This document shows, piece after piece, positions 24,744 to 33,340 of a stretch of 64,000 bases of DNA (position 1 is its first letter; each line of letters begins with the position of its first letter). This DNA is from Methanocella conradii HZ254. Lineage in GTDB: Archaea; Halobacteriota; Methanocellia; Methanocellales; Methanocellaceae. The stretch lies in the NCBI RefSeq assembly GCF_000251105.1, contig NC_017034.1:1922001-1986000 (forward strand), in the 5' to 3' direction. The translations under genes were made by a program, and so were the position numbers. The notes below the pieces were generated by a model. The model saw only the letters and a list, made by a program, of their open reading frames with translations, was not told the DNA's origin and did not search any database.

Positions 24744-25928
24744 ATGGGATTGGTTAAAGGCATACAGGATAGCTACCGCATCGCCATAAAAGACCTACTC
24801 GAGTTCGAGCGCAACCGCATCGGCCTTATCTTTTTATTCCTGATGCCCTTCTTCATGCTCATAATGACTGGCTACATATTCCCGACGGAAAACGCCTATA
24901 AGGACATACCGGTAGCGCTCGTGGACCTTGACAATAGCCAGGCGAGCCAGCAGCTCATAGGGCAGCTACAGGCGATGAATGAAAAGACAAATATGATGGA
25001 GTTCAAGGACGCCGCGAGCCTGGAAAATGCCAAGACTTTGATAACCCGAGGCCAGGCGTATGGCGCGATAGTCATACCTCAGGGCTTCTCAGATAGCCTG
25101 TCACAGGGGAAGCAGGCGAACATCACCGTGCTTTCGGATAACAGCATCCCCCAGGTATCGATGGTCATGCAGGGCATCGGGTCCCAGGCTATAAGCATGC
25201 TCGGGGCGCAAAGGGCTGCCATGGAAGTGCAGATGCTGAGCGTGAAGGCGAACCAGACGGTGAACCCTGCTGCGGTCATAGCGCCTTACAAAGCGGACAT
25301 ACAGGGGACCGTCCCGGGCGATCTGACCTATTTCGACTTCATAGCCCCCGGACTGCTCATGATGATAGTCATGATGGGGGCGATGACAGGCATACCGAGG
25401 GCGATATCGCATGAAAAGGAGATCGGCACGTTCGACGGAATCCTGGCCGCGCCGGTCAGCGAGATGTCCATCATCATGGGCAAGACCATCGCCCAGACGG
25501 TGAGGGGCTTCGTCCAGGGCATCATAGTCCTCATAATAGCCATACTGGTGTTCGGCGTCACCATCCAGGGGAATATACTTTTAGCCTTCGCCCTCCTCTT
25601 CCTGGGCATATTCAGCTTTATAGGCCTGGGCATACTGCTCACCTCAATGGCGGACAACGAGGAGACCGCCATGATCTTCATGACCGTGCTCCAGTTCCCC
25701 ATGATGTTCCTGACCGGCGTGTTCTTCCCCATCCAGCAGATGCCATGGTTCATGCAAGGCCTATCAAAGCTACTGCCCCTGACGTACGCGGTAAGCGCCA
25801 TGCGTAAGGTGATGATACTAAATGCAGGGCTCGTGGACGTGTTACCCGAAGTCGCCATACTGCTGGTCTTCGGGGCTATCATGCTGGCCATAGCCATCCC
25901 CGTATTCAGGAAGTCGATGACGCCATAA
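24744..25928 (+). CDS. ABC-2 type efflux permease
   Basis: A 394-residue permease with one N-terminal helix (about 26-46), an extracytoplasmic domain of some 140 residues (about 47-185, including DLDNSQASQQLIGQL typical of the YhgE/Pip-like outer domain), then five helices. The cytoplasmic coupling segment SHEKEIGTFDGILAAPVS and the LTGVFFPIQQMPW loop are characteristic of the ABC2_membrane_3 family. It is the last gene of the padR-ATPase-permease operon and is followed by a T-rich terminator. Confidence 0.9.
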   Translation: MGLVKGIQDSYRIAIKDLLEFERNRIGLIFLFLMPFFMLIMTGYIFPTENAYKDIPVALVDLDNSQASQQLIGQLQAMNEKTNMMEFKDAASLENAKTLITRGQAYGAIVIPQGFSDSLSQGKQANITVLSDNSIPQVSMVMQGIGSQAISMLGAQRAAMEVQMLSVKANQTVNPAAVIAPYKADIQGTVPGDLTYFDFIAPGLLMMIVMMGAMTGIPRAISHEKEIGTFDGILAAPVSEMSIIMGKTIAQTVRGFVQGIIVLIIAILVFGVTIQGNILLAFALLFLGIFSFIGLGILLTSMADNEETAMIFMTVLQFPMMFLTGVFFPIQQMPWFMQGLSKLLPLTYAVSAMRKVMILNAGLVDVLPEVAILLVFGAIMLAIAIPVFRKSMTP

Positions 25929-25935
25929 AAACCTA

Positions 25936-25960
25936 TTTTTTCTCTTTTTTCTTCTTTTTT
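25936..25960 (+). terminator. T-rich terminator after the padR-ABC operon
   Basis: Three T-runs of five to six bases within 25 bp directly after the permease stop, the typical intrinsic signal for archaeal RNA polymerase. Confidence 0.6.
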
Positions 25961-26039
25961 AAAAAGAGTGCCAAACCTAATGTTTTTTTACTGAGAAAAA
26001 AGATTATAGTATATGATTACGTTATAACCTTTGTTAGCT

Positions 26040-27881
26040 ATGACGGTACCTGAGCAGGGTGAGCCGGGCCTTAACCCTAAATACGTAGAAAAGCTCGTAG
26101 AGGCGAGGCTTTACGCTATCAACGATAAAAAATACTATGATGGCGTCATAATCACGTTTTATTGCCCAAGGTGTTCGCATAATAACACGGTGATGAAGCC
26201 CCTATTTTTCCACTCTCTGAGCATGGATAGCTTCCTCCACGCCATCTCGGGCTACCGTTTCGAGACCCATACATGCGTCTGCGGCAACAGGCTCGACTAT
26301 AAGAACATAGTCATAGCCCAGTATAGCCACTTTTTCTCGGACGCGGGCCTGGACCTGCAGGCTGAGCTAACCAGGGATAGCGAGTTCGTCTCCTTTTATC
26401 GCATGGATTTGAATGGCGTCCGCGAGCCGCTCGACAACGTCATGGATTTCCGGTACATGTACCGGATGTTCGGGCACGTCTTGAGCGTACGGGAGGCCTG
26501 GAAGCACATGCTAAGCACGGTGCGGGAGACGAAGAGCATACAGGTGTACGACGTCGAAAAAGGCTATGTCATCGCGGCCGTGCCAGGCGACATCCCCCAC
26601 CAGGACGTGACGATGCGCGAGATGCTCGGCCCGAGCTGGCCGGGAAGCTCTGCTGTAGTCGTCAGGCTGGGAGAGATGGACGGCGAGCGTGAGCAGTACG
26701 AGGACTCTTACAGGGAGTGGATGCCGGAGTTCGTGGAGGACATAAGGAGAGGCCGCATAGACGCCTCGGCAGTAATAGACGCCCAGATGGCGCGTAAGCT
26801 GGCCGAAAACACCCTTAAGCGAGAGGGCATAGACTATATCATAAAAGATGACGTTTGCCGCATAGATAAAAAGCCGTTTAGAGTGTCGTTCTCATTCAAG
26901 GACATAGTCAAGTCCGCGGCATACAGGGGCAAGTCGCTCCAGGAGGCGGTGGACGAAAAGGTGGACGTTGCAGTCAATAAGATCCAGTCGGCCGAGTCGC
27001 TGTATAAATCCCTGCGCAGGGATCTCCCCTCATATGACTTTTCGATTAACCATGACATGCTGGAGGTCATCAACCCCCGCACGGGCGAATCCGTGAAGAT
27101 AGACCCCTATGGGCCGTTGCCAAAAGGTGGCATCAGGGAGATGGTAGCAAGCCTGAGGGCAGAGCTGAGCAAAAATGAAAAGTTTCAGCCCGTCTGCAAG
27201 TGTGGCAGGCAGGCGTTCATCCTCAAGTCCATCGAGCCGGCGACATGGCTCAAGTCGACGAAAGACGCATTCGACCTCGTCTATGAGGAGAGGGATAACG
27301 CCGTGGTGGTATACAATATAGCGTGCGGCGAGCATGTGAACCCTGTAAAGAAGACGGACCTGGCCGAGTGGCTCATAGAGCGTAAGGATTTAGATGAGCT
27401 GTTCGAGGAGGAGCTTAACAGCCTGCGCATAAACGTCGAGGCTCACGTCGGCAAGTTCGGCGCTGACGTCATCGTGGGCGCCTTAAGCAATAACGCCTGC
27501 GATATCATGGTACACCCAGGCTTCGTTAAGGGCCTGCTGGACGCCTTGAAGGTAGACATGGGCGACCGGGTCATCGTGTATGCGCCCATGAAAGAGCTAA
27601 TTTTAATATACAGAGAGGACGCGGACGTGAACAACCTGAACACTGCAATGCTGCAGCTACAGGAAATAGTGGCAGCTAAGGACCTGAGTCAGACTTTGCT
27701 TGACTACGCCTGCGTCTATGACCTCGATGAGGGCCACGGCATCTTCAACATCGTGGACCTACCCGAAAAACGCGGGGAAGCCGAGGATTACCCCATAGCG
27801 GAGCTTCCGCCCGAGGAGGTGGACGGCGCCGGCAATGTGGTGCCAGAGCAGGGCCACCATGACGTCAGTGGAGCCCGCTAG
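26040..27881 (+). CDS. Large orphan protein with zinc-ribbon motifs
   Basis: A 613-residue soluble protein that I do not recognise as a whole. Near the N-terminus, FYCPRCSHN and later CVCGNRLDY form a CxxC-CxC zinc-ribbon-like pair resembling CpXC domains. A second cysteine group (CKCGRQ and ACGEH) lies about two thirds along. There are no membrane segments. The C-terminus is acidic and proline-rich. A TTATAGTATATG box at about 26003-26014 makes ATG 26040 plausible as a leaderless start. Confidence 0.7.
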   Translation: MTVPEQGEPGLNPKYVEKLVEARLYAINDKKYYDGVIITFYCPRCSHNNTVMKPLFFHSLSMDSFLHAISGYRFETHTCVCGNRLDYKNIVIAQYSHFFSDAGLDLQAELTRDSEFVSFYRMDLNGVREPLDNVMDFRYMYRMFGHVLSVREAWKHMLSTVRETKSIQVYDVEKGYVIAAVPGDIPHQDVTMREMLGPSWPGSSAVVVRLGEMDGEREQYEDSYREWMPEFVEDIRRGRIDASAVIDAQMARKLAENTLKREGIDYIIKDDVCRIDKKPFRVSFSFKDIVKSAAYRGKSLQEAVDEKVDVAVNKIQSAESLYKSLRRDLPSYDFSINHDMLEVINPRTGESVKIDPYGPLPKGGIREMVASLRAELSKNEKFQPVCKCGRQAFILKSIEPATWLKSTKDAFDLVYEERDNAVVVYNIACGEHVNPVKKTDLAEWLIERKDLDELFEEELNSLRINVEAHVGKFGADVIVGALSNNACDIMVHPGFVKGLLDALKVDMGDRVIVYAPMKELILIYREDADVNNLNTAMLQLQEIVAAKDLSQTLLDYACVYDLDEGHGIFNIVDLPEKRGEAEDYPIAELPPEEVDGAGNVVPEQGHHDVSGAR

Positions 27882-27974
27882 TCCATCGCTCTTTTAAAGA
27901 AAATTACACCAAAAAATTGGCTTACCATTTAATAGACCTATACTCAGTATCTATTTAGAGAGGTGAGGGTAGCC

Positions 27975-28310
27975 ATGAGATTAATAGGGATGCATATAGC
28001 AGCATTGCTTGCGAGCATATTGATCATTTCGACGGGCTCGACCATCATGGGCCCGAGCTTTAGCATGTTCAGCGCCCCCACGCTATCGTTGAGCAACGCG
28101 GGGTTCAACCAGATATCGCCTTCAGAGGCCGGCAATGCCCCGGTTATTTTCGCGCCCACGAGCTACCAGCTATTACATGGGGGTAGCCTGAGCGCACACT
28201 TCAAGCCGAGGCTGCTAACCGATACCTGGACGCCGAGCATGAAGGCATCCCCGGTTAACCAGATGTTCGCGGTCCTGGCGCATGGCATCGGTAACTACGA
28301 CGTGCCCTGA
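27975..28310 (+). CDS. Small secreted protein
   Basis: A 111-residue protein with an N-terminal signal peptide (about 1-23) and a Ser/Pro/Asn-rich mature part lacking cysteines or known motifs. GAGAGGTGAGG at 27957-27968 gives a strong ribosome binding site and fixes ATG 27975. It resembles, in size and build only, three other short secreted products in this window (37213, 37697 and 47379). Confidence 0.6.
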   Translation: MRLIGMHIAALLASILIISTGSTIMGPSFSMFSAPTLSLSNAGFNQISPSEAGNAPVIFAPTSYQLLHGGSLSAHFKPRLLTDTWTPSMKASPVNQMFAVLAHGIGNYDVP

Positions 28311-28354
28311 CGGTGGACAACGAGTAGTGTGATTCTTCATTGGCGTCTAGCCTT

Positions 28355-28391
28355 TTCACCACAAGGTACACAAAGGAGACACTAAGTACAC
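28355..28391 (+). repeat. Left inverted repeat of the GxxExxY cassette
   Basis: Begins TTCACCACAAGGTACACA. Its reverse complement matches 28874-28909 at about 34 of 37 positions, counting one gap. Confidence 0.75.
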
Positions 28392-28456
28392 GATTAATTT
28401 TTTATAATACTTATTTTCATTGTTATGATAATTAGTCTTGTTGGAGCAGTGTTAGT

Positions 28457-28858
28457 TTGGATAGTACAAGTCGTAGTTATGAGCCCATACCTGAAAAAGT
28501 AGAAAAAACAGCTTCACTAGTAATAGACGCAGCATATGCTGTGCACACGGGCCGTGGGCCCGGGTTACTGGAAAGCGTATACGAAGGCTTGAGCTATGAA
28601 TTGATGAAAAAGGGCGCAATAGTAGAATGCCAGGTTATGCTGCCAATATTCTATGATAATATTCGATTAAAATCAAGCCTCAGAATAGACCTTCTAGTTA
28701 ACCAGTGCCTTATAGTTATCAAGTCAATAGAAGCCATACTGCCAGTCCATGTAGCCCAGGTTCTAACCTACCTTAAATTGAGCGGATGTAGGCTTGCCCT
28801 ACTAATAAATTTTAATACCACATCACTAAACAACGGCGTTAAGAGAATCATACTATAA
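28457..28858 (+). CDS. GxxExxY protein (PD-(D/E)XK-like), possibly inactive
   Basis: A 133-residue member of the GxxExxY family, with the defining motif GLLESVY at 36-42, then CQVMLPIFYDN and LRIDLLVNQCLIVIKSIE, and a C-terminal HVAQVLTYLKLSGCRLALLI. The family is related to PD-(D/E)XK nucleases. In family members I recall, the strand after DLLV carries an E-x-K; here it reads VIK, one residue shorter, so the acidic residue seems lost. Composition is more AT-rich than its neighbours, which suggests transfer. Start is TTG 28457; a TTTTTTATAATACTT box lies upstream. Confidence 0.8.
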   Translation: MDSTSRSYEPIPEKVEKTASLVIDAAYAVHTGRGPGLLESVYEGLSYELMKKGAIVECQVMLPIFYDNIRLKSSLRIDLLVNQCLIVIKSIEAILPVHVAQVLTYLKLSGCRLALLINFNTTSLNNGVKRIIL

Positions 28859-28873
28859 ATTCTTTAAAAAGTA

Positions 28874-28909
28874 GTGTACTTTGTGTCTCCTCGTGTACCT
28901 TGTGGTGAA
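28874..28909 (-). repeat. Right inverted repeat of the GxxExxY cassette
   Basis: Ends in CCTTGTGGTGAA. It is the inverted partner of 28355-28391, differing at one substitution and a short gap. Confidence 0.75.
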
Positions 28910-28916
28910 AAAAGTA

Positions 28917-28942
28917 GTGTTTTTTGTGTTCCTTGTGGTGAA
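28917..28942 (-). repeat. Third, shortened copy of the cassette end repeat
   Basis: GTGTTTTTTGTGTTCCTTG followed by TGGTGAA repeats the right end in the same orientation 7 bp further on, lacking the central segment. It may mark an older or failed insertion boundary. Confidence 0.55.
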
Positions 28943-28955
28943 TGGAATCGATATG

Positions 28956-29636
28956 CTAGGCGTCTCCGTCCTCGTATGCCTCCATGACCTCGAAAAACCT
29001 GTCCCAGTCCAGGATTGTGTTCACGCAGCCCGACCGCTCCAGCACTACGCCGATGGCGGGGATCTTAGATTTATGCATGAGGTCGAGCCCATCCTTGACC
29101 TCGATGAGGCACCCGACGCCGATGATGGCCTTAGGATGGTATTTCCTGACCATTCGGATGATAAAGCTGGAGCCGGGCACCACGAAGAACATGTAGCCAA
29201 GCTTTTCGGCCGCTTTTTTGGCGTTTGCGATCCCGCACCGGCCGCATTCCTTGCATTTAATGCCTTCCGGGGACAGCCGGGCCGGGCATTCGACAGACCG
29301 CAGGCATTGGGGGATGAATATCGCCCGTTGCTCGAACGGTACCTTGCTGAACGTAGCCCACATGGCCCTGTTCTGCAAATCGACGCTGATCCTGTCTATT
29401 GCAGTGTCGTCCACGTGGAAGAACCGCATGACAGCCTTTATCGGCCCCTCGAAAAACATGATGCCCAGTATGAGGTGGTTCGGGAACAGTATGTTGCCAG
29501 TCTTGAACGAGTAGGCGAGCAGGACGGTTATGGCGATGACTATGATGGTTGAGAGGAAAAGGAGTATCAGCAATAGCGCTCCAAGGATAGTGGATAGCCA
29601 GTAGAGCGCCGATAAAACATTTTCGAGGACAGCCAT
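28956..29636 (-). CDS. DUF116 family membrane protein
   Basis: A protein of about 226 residues with two close N-terminal helices followed by a cytosolic DUF116 domain: FIPQCLRSVECPARLSPEG, CKECGRCGIANAKKAAEKLG, GVGCLIEVKDG and SGCVNT. The cysteine-rich CKECGRC segment suggests a metal or Fe-S site; the function of the family is unknown. The start at 29636 is set by a GTATTTAAGT box 25-34 bp upstream. A longer frame to 29717 would cross this promoter. Divergent from the iorAB genes. Confidence 0.82.
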   Translation of the reverse strand: MAVLENVLSALYWLSTILGALLLILLFLSTIIVIAITVLLAYSFKTGNILFPNHLILGIMFFEGPIKAVMRFFHVDDTAIDRISVDLQNRAMWATFSKVPFEQRAIFIPQCLRSVECPARLSPEGIKCKECGRCGIANAKKAAEKLGYMFFVVPGSSFIIRMVRKYHPKAIIGVGCLIEVKDGLDLMHKSKIPAIGVVLERSGCVNTILDWDRFFEVMEAYEDGDA

Positions 29637-29660
29637 CAAAATGTTTAAGATTACGGGTAA

Positions 29661-29670
29661 ACTTAAATAC
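29661..29670 (-). promoter_or_regulatory. TATA box for the DUF116 gene
   Basis: GTATTTAAGT on the minus strand ends 25 bp before ATG 29636, predicting a leaderless mRNA. Confidence 0.5.
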
Positions 29671-29726
29671 CTTCCGAGCAGAAGGGGAAGGCGGTGAATC
29701 GCTTGTCCGCCTGCCATCCCTTTAAG

Positions 29727-29735
29727 TTTATATAC
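29727..29735 (+). promoter_or_regulatory. TATA box for iorA
   Basis: TTTATATAC lies 34-42 bp before the GTG start at 29769. Confidence 0.5.
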
Positions 29736-29768
29736 GTTGCGTTTCGATTTATCTGAGAAGGTGCCGCA

Positions 29769-31547
29769 GTGAGTAAAGAGTACATGTTAGGCAACGAAGC
29801 CATAGCGCGAGGCCTTCTGGAAAGCGGTATAGACGTCGCGGTTGGCTACCCCGGGACGCCATCTTCGGAGGTCCTGGCTTCGCTGGCCCCGCATGCACGG
29901 GGCAGGTTTCACATCGAGTGGTCTGTGAACGAGAAAGTCGCCCTTGAAGTGGCCATTGGCGCGTCATGGGCAGGGGCGCGGTCCGTCTGCACTATGAAGC
30001 ACGTCGGCCTTAACGTCGCCGCGGACCCGTTCATGACGCTTTCGCACGCCGGCGTCAACGGGGGATTGATTCTCATTTCAGCGGATGACCCGTCCTGCCA
30101 CTCGTCCCAGAACGAGCAGGATAGCCGCGTCTACGCCAAGTTTGCCAAGGTCCCGTGCTTCGACCCCCAGTCGCCCCAGGAAGCCAAGGATATGGTGGCC
30201 TACGCCTACGCTTTCTCGGAGAAGCATCAGATACCCGTCCTTTTGAGGCCGACCACGAGGATAGCCCACGCCAAGTCGGATGTGGAGGTTCACGAGGTTC
30301 TTCCCCGCCCGAAAAAAATAGAGTTTAAAAAGGATGTAGAGCGATACGTGGTGCTGCCGAAGCATACCCGCGTTTTGCTTAAAAAGTTGAACGCCAAGCA
30401 GGAGGCTATGAGGGGGGAACTGGCAAGCTCTCCCTGGAATCGCCTTGATTTAAGGGATAATGCCAGGCTGGGCATAGTCGCCTCCGGGGTCGCCAGCGCA
30501 TACGTCGAGGAGGCGCTGGAAACGCTGGGCGTGCCCGTGTCTTACCTTAAGATAGGCGCCTACCCAATTGACCCTTCTTTGATTAAGAGGCTGGCTGATA
30601 GCGTGGAGCGCATACTGGTCGTCGAAGAGCTCACGCCGTTCGTGGAGGAGCAGGTCAGGATGTATGCGGACGACGTGATGGGGAAGATGACCGGGGACGT
30701 GCCCCACGAGGGCGAGTTTGATCCTTTGCTCGTGGCAAACATGATCAGGAGGGCTGCAGGGAGGCCGCTTTTAGAGAACCGTGAGGTAAGGCTTGATTTT
30801 GAATTGCCTGCAAGGCCGCCGGTCATGTGCGCAGGATGCCCCCACCGCGCCACCTTCTATGCGATGAAGAGCGTGTTCAAGGACGAGTCGATATTCGCAA
30901 GCGATATAGGCTGCTACACCCTTGGCACCCAGCTCGGGGCGGTCGACACCTGCCTGTGCATGGGCGCCAGCATTACCATCGCATCGGGGCTGAGCTTTTC
31001 AGGCCTTAAGAATAAAATCGCATGCACCATCGGCGACTCGACGTTCTTGCACACGGGCATCCCGGGCCTCATCAACGCCGTTTATAACAAGGCCGACATC
31101 ACCGTGGTGATACTCGATAACCGGACGACGGGCATGACGGGCCACCAGCCCCACCCGGCGACGGGAGAGACCATACTTGGCGAGCCGTCCACCGAGATAT
31201 CGCTCGAGGCCGTGGTCAAGGCCTGTGGCGTGCAGTCGATGCAGGCCATAGACCCATATGACCTCGAATCCTCGAAGGCTGCCTTCAGGAAAGCCTACAA
31301 TTCTGAGGGCGTGAAGGTCATCATCTCACGGCAGCCGTGCGTCATCACGTCAAAGCGGATGGGCATCCGCCGGCAGCAGTACGAGGTAATCGAGGACCTG
31401 TGCGAGGGCTGCAAGCGATGCATAAAGTACGGGTGCCCGGCGATGGAGGTCAGGGGTGGTAAGGCTTTCATCAACGATTCCTGTGCCGGCTGTGGAGTGT
31501 GCATGAAATTATGCCAGTTCGGCGCCATAAAGGCGAGAGGTGCGTGA
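29769..31547 (+). CDS. iorA: Indolepyruvate ferredoxin oxidoreductase, alpha subunit
   Basis: TPP- and Fe-S-dependent subunit that interconverts aryl-pyruvates and aryl-acetyl-CoA with ferredoxin. The 592-residue protein has the N-terminal pyrimidine-binding half (VAVGYPGTPSSEVLASLA), a TPP domain with CAGCPHRATFYAMKS, GDSTFLHTG and NRTTGMTGHQPHP, and a C-terminal 2[4Fe-4S] ferredoxin domain (CEGCKRCIKYGCP and CAGCGVCMKLC). It is 1 bp from iorB. In methanogens the reverse reaction can supply aromatic amino acids from arylacetates. Confidence 0.95.
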   Translation: MSKEYMLGNEAIARGLLESGIDVAVGYPGTPSSEVLASLAPHARGRFHIEWSVNEKVALEVAIGASWAGARSVCTMKHVGLNVAADPFMTLSHAGVNGGLILISADDPSCHSSQNEQDSRVYAKFAKVPCFDPQSPQEAKDMVAYAYAFSEKHQIPVLLRPTTRIAHAKSDVEVHEVLPRPKKIEFKKDVERYVVLPKHTRVLLKKLNAKQEAMRGELASSPWNRLDLRDNARLGIVASGVASAYVEEALETLGVPVSYLKIGAYPIDPSLIKRLADSVERILVVEELTPFVEEQVRMYADDVMGKMTGDVPHEGEFDPLLVANMIRRAAGRPLLENREVRLDFELPARPPVMCAGCPHRATFYAMKSVFKDESIFASDIGCYTLGTQLGAVDTCLCMGASITIASGLSFSGLKNKIACTIGDSTFLHTGIPGLINAVYNKADITVVILDNRTTGMTGHQPHPATGETILGEPSTEISLEAVVKACGVQSMQAIDPYDLESSKAAFRKAYNSEGVKVIISRQPCVITSKRMGIRRQQYEVIEDLCEGCKRCIKYGCPAMEVRGGKAFINDSCAGCGVCMKLCQFGAIKARGA

Positions 31548-31548
31548 T

Positions 31549-32124
31549 ATGGACAGGTTTGACCTCCTTATAGTGGGCGTGGGTGGCCAGGGCGTCATCC
31601 TGGCCTCTGATATAATAGGCAAGGCCGCTGTCCTTGAGGGCCGGCCCGTGAGGTCTGCCGAGACGCATGGCATGGCCCAGCGCGGCGGCGCCGTGGAGAA
31701 CCACGTCCGCATTGGCTGTAAATATGGAAGCCTCATACCTGCCGGTGGCGCCGACTGCCTGCTGAGCATGGAGCCGCTGGAGGCCCTCCGCTTCGCCCGC
31801 TACCTGAGCCCAAAAGGAATAGCAATCATAAACACCGAGAAGATAGTGCCGGTGACGGTGAGCCTCGGCAAGGTACAATACCCTGAAGTAGACATTATCA
31901 TAGATACGATGAAAGGCCTGTGCTCAGGGGTTAAAGCTGAGAACTATACGGCGCTGGCGAAAAAGGCTGGGGCGGTGCAGGCGCTAAACGTGGCCATGAT
32001 TGGGGCCGTGTCTAAATACCTGCCCGTCAGGGCCGATACGCTGAAAGAGGCAATAGCAAGGTCGGTGCCGCCAAAGACAGTTGCGGTTAACCTCCGGGCG
32101 TTTGACCTGGGCCGTGAAGCCTAG
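31549..32124 (+). CDS. iorB: Indolepyruvate ferredoxin oxidoreductase, beta subunit
   Basis: The gamma-type domain partner of IorA, binding CoA. The 191-residue protein shows GVGGQGVILASDIIGKAA, the ETHGMAQRGGAVENHVRIG signature and an Ala/Pro-rich PKTVAVNLRAFDLG end. ATG 31549 is used because AGAGGTG at 31536-31542 precedes it and the iorA stop is at 31545-31547. An alternative GTG at 31540 would overlap the ribosome binding site. Confidence 0.94.
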   Translation: MDRFDLLIVGVGGQGVILASDIIGKAAVLEGRPVRSAETHGMAQRGGAVENHVRIGCKYGSLIPAGGADCLLSMEPLEALRFARYLSPKGIAIINTEKIVPVTVSLGKVQYPEVDIIIDTMKGLCSGVKAENYTALAKKAGAVQALNVAMIGAVSKYLPVRADTLKEAIARSVPPKTVAVNLRAFDLGREA

Positions 32125-32130
32125 GCTACC

Positions 32131-32145
32131 TTTTTGTTATTTTTT
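32131..32145 (+). terminator. T-rich terminator after iorB
   Basis: TTTTTGTTATTTTTT lies 6 bp after the iorB stop and before the kinase promoter region. Confidence 0.5.
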
Positions 32146-32188
32146 AGGCCAGCATTTTTATTCAACAAATGGAAATAAGCATTGGTCC

Positions 32189-33286
32189 ATGAAACAGTTA
32201 CATGAGCTTGGCAGGTTCGCGGCGGACGCGATAAACATGGGGGCGGTGGCGTTCGTAGCGTGGTACCGGGACGGGCGGATATTGACGGCAAACCCGCAGT
32301 TCTTCGAAATGACCGGGTACGCCGGGGACGAGACAAGCGGCATGCTATGGCCAATGGATTTCACCACGCCGGAATCTAAAGATAGCATAATCCATGCGAT
32401 GGACGGCCTCTATAAGGGCGAAAAGGCTTACCACCACGATGAAGACCTCATAAGAAAAGACGGGTCCAAGCTACCGGTTGAAGTCTTCGTACACATCTAT
32501 TATCCAGACAGGCAGGCGGAGCATTACTATTACTCGTTTATATCAGACATCACGCAGCGCAAGGAGAGCGAGAAGGCGCTAAAAAGGTCGAAGGCCTCAA
32601 CAGACCTTTACCTGGATATATTGACCCATGACATAAACAACATGAACCAGGTGGGAATAGGCTACTTAGAGCTAGCCATCGACCACCTGAGAACCGAGGG
32701 GAAGATAACGGATAAGACGCTTCTCGAAAGGCCGCTGATGGCCCTGGAGTACACGACCTCCATCATCCGTAACGTCAGGACGCTTCAAAGGATAGAGTCA
32801 GTGGAAGCGCCTGGCGAGCCGGTGGACATATGCTCGGTGCTGCTGGAAGTGAAAAAGCAGTACTCCAGGGTGCCTGGCAGGGAGGTCACGATCAACTACC
32901 GACCCACCCCGGAGTGCTACGTGTTAGCCAACGAGCTGTTGCATGAGGTCTTTTTGAACCTTGTGGGCAACGCGGTGAAGCACTCCGACCCTAAAAAGCC
33001 TTTGACCGTCAATATAATCCAGAGGCTGGTGAGCGAGGGGGATAAAAAGTATTGCAGGGTAGACATCGAGGATAATGGCCCGGGCATACCTGACGAGATG
33101 AAGAAGAGCATATTCGAGCGTTTCAGGCAGGAGGGCGTTAGGCCGCGGGCCAGGGGACTGGGCCTCTACATCGTTCGGACGCTGGTGGAGGAATACAAGG
33201 GTAAAGTATGGGTGGAGGACCGGGTACCTGGCGACCATACTAAGGGCGCGAGGCTCGTCGTCATGCTCCCGCTGTTCGACGGGTAA
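32189..33286 (+). CDS. PAS-domain histidine kinase
   Basis: A 365-residue soluble sensor kinase. A PAS domain (WYRDGRILTANPQFFEMTGY to FISDITQRKESE) covers about 15-135. The H-box is ILTHDINNMNQVGIGYLEL. The ATPase domain has the N-box LVGNAVKHSD, G1 DIEDNGPGIPDE and G2 GLGLYIVRTL. There is no membrane helix or receiver. It sits between iorB and the arylacetate-CoA ligase gene on the same strand. The start at 32189 fits a TTTTTATTC box near 32155-32163 and avoids a long unrelated extension. Confidence 0.88.
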   Translation: MKQLHELGRFAADAINMGAVAFVAWYRDGRILTANPQFFEMTGYAGDETSGMLWPMDFTTPESKDSIIHAMDGLYKGEKAYHHDEDLIRKDGSKLPVEVFVHIYYPDRQAEHYYYSFISDITQRKESEKALKRSKASTDLYLDILTHDINNMNQVGIGYLELAIDHLRTEGKITDKTLLERPLMALEYTTSIIRNVRTLQRIESVEAPGEPVDICSVLLEVKKQYSRVPGREVTINYRPTPECYVLANELLHEVFLNLVGNAVKHSDPKKPLTVNIIQRLVSEGDKKYCRVDIEDNGPGIPDEMKKSIFERFRQEGVRPRARGLGLYIVRTLVEEYKGKVWVEDRVPGDHTKGARLVVMLPLFDG

Positions 33287-33340
33287 GCTTAATATGTTTC
33301 AGGCACAACTATGTATATCTTTGTACATAGGAGGCCTGAA

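Larger units (their letters stand above)
28355..28909 (+). mobile_element. GxxExxY cassette bounded by inverted repeats
   Basis: A 555-bp unit consisting of one AT-richer gene framed by near-identical inverted repeats (28355-28391 and 28874-28909). A third, shorter copy of the right repeat follows. No transposase is encoded, so the unit would need help in trans or spread by recombination. It lies between a secreted-protein gene and the 3' end of a DUF116 gene without breaking either. No clear target duplication is visible. Confidence 0.55.

Noticed and set aside
28881..29552. 223-codon plus-strand frame opposite the DUF116 gene
   Set aside because: It begins inside the cassette end repeats and is otherwise the complement of the DUF116 coding region.
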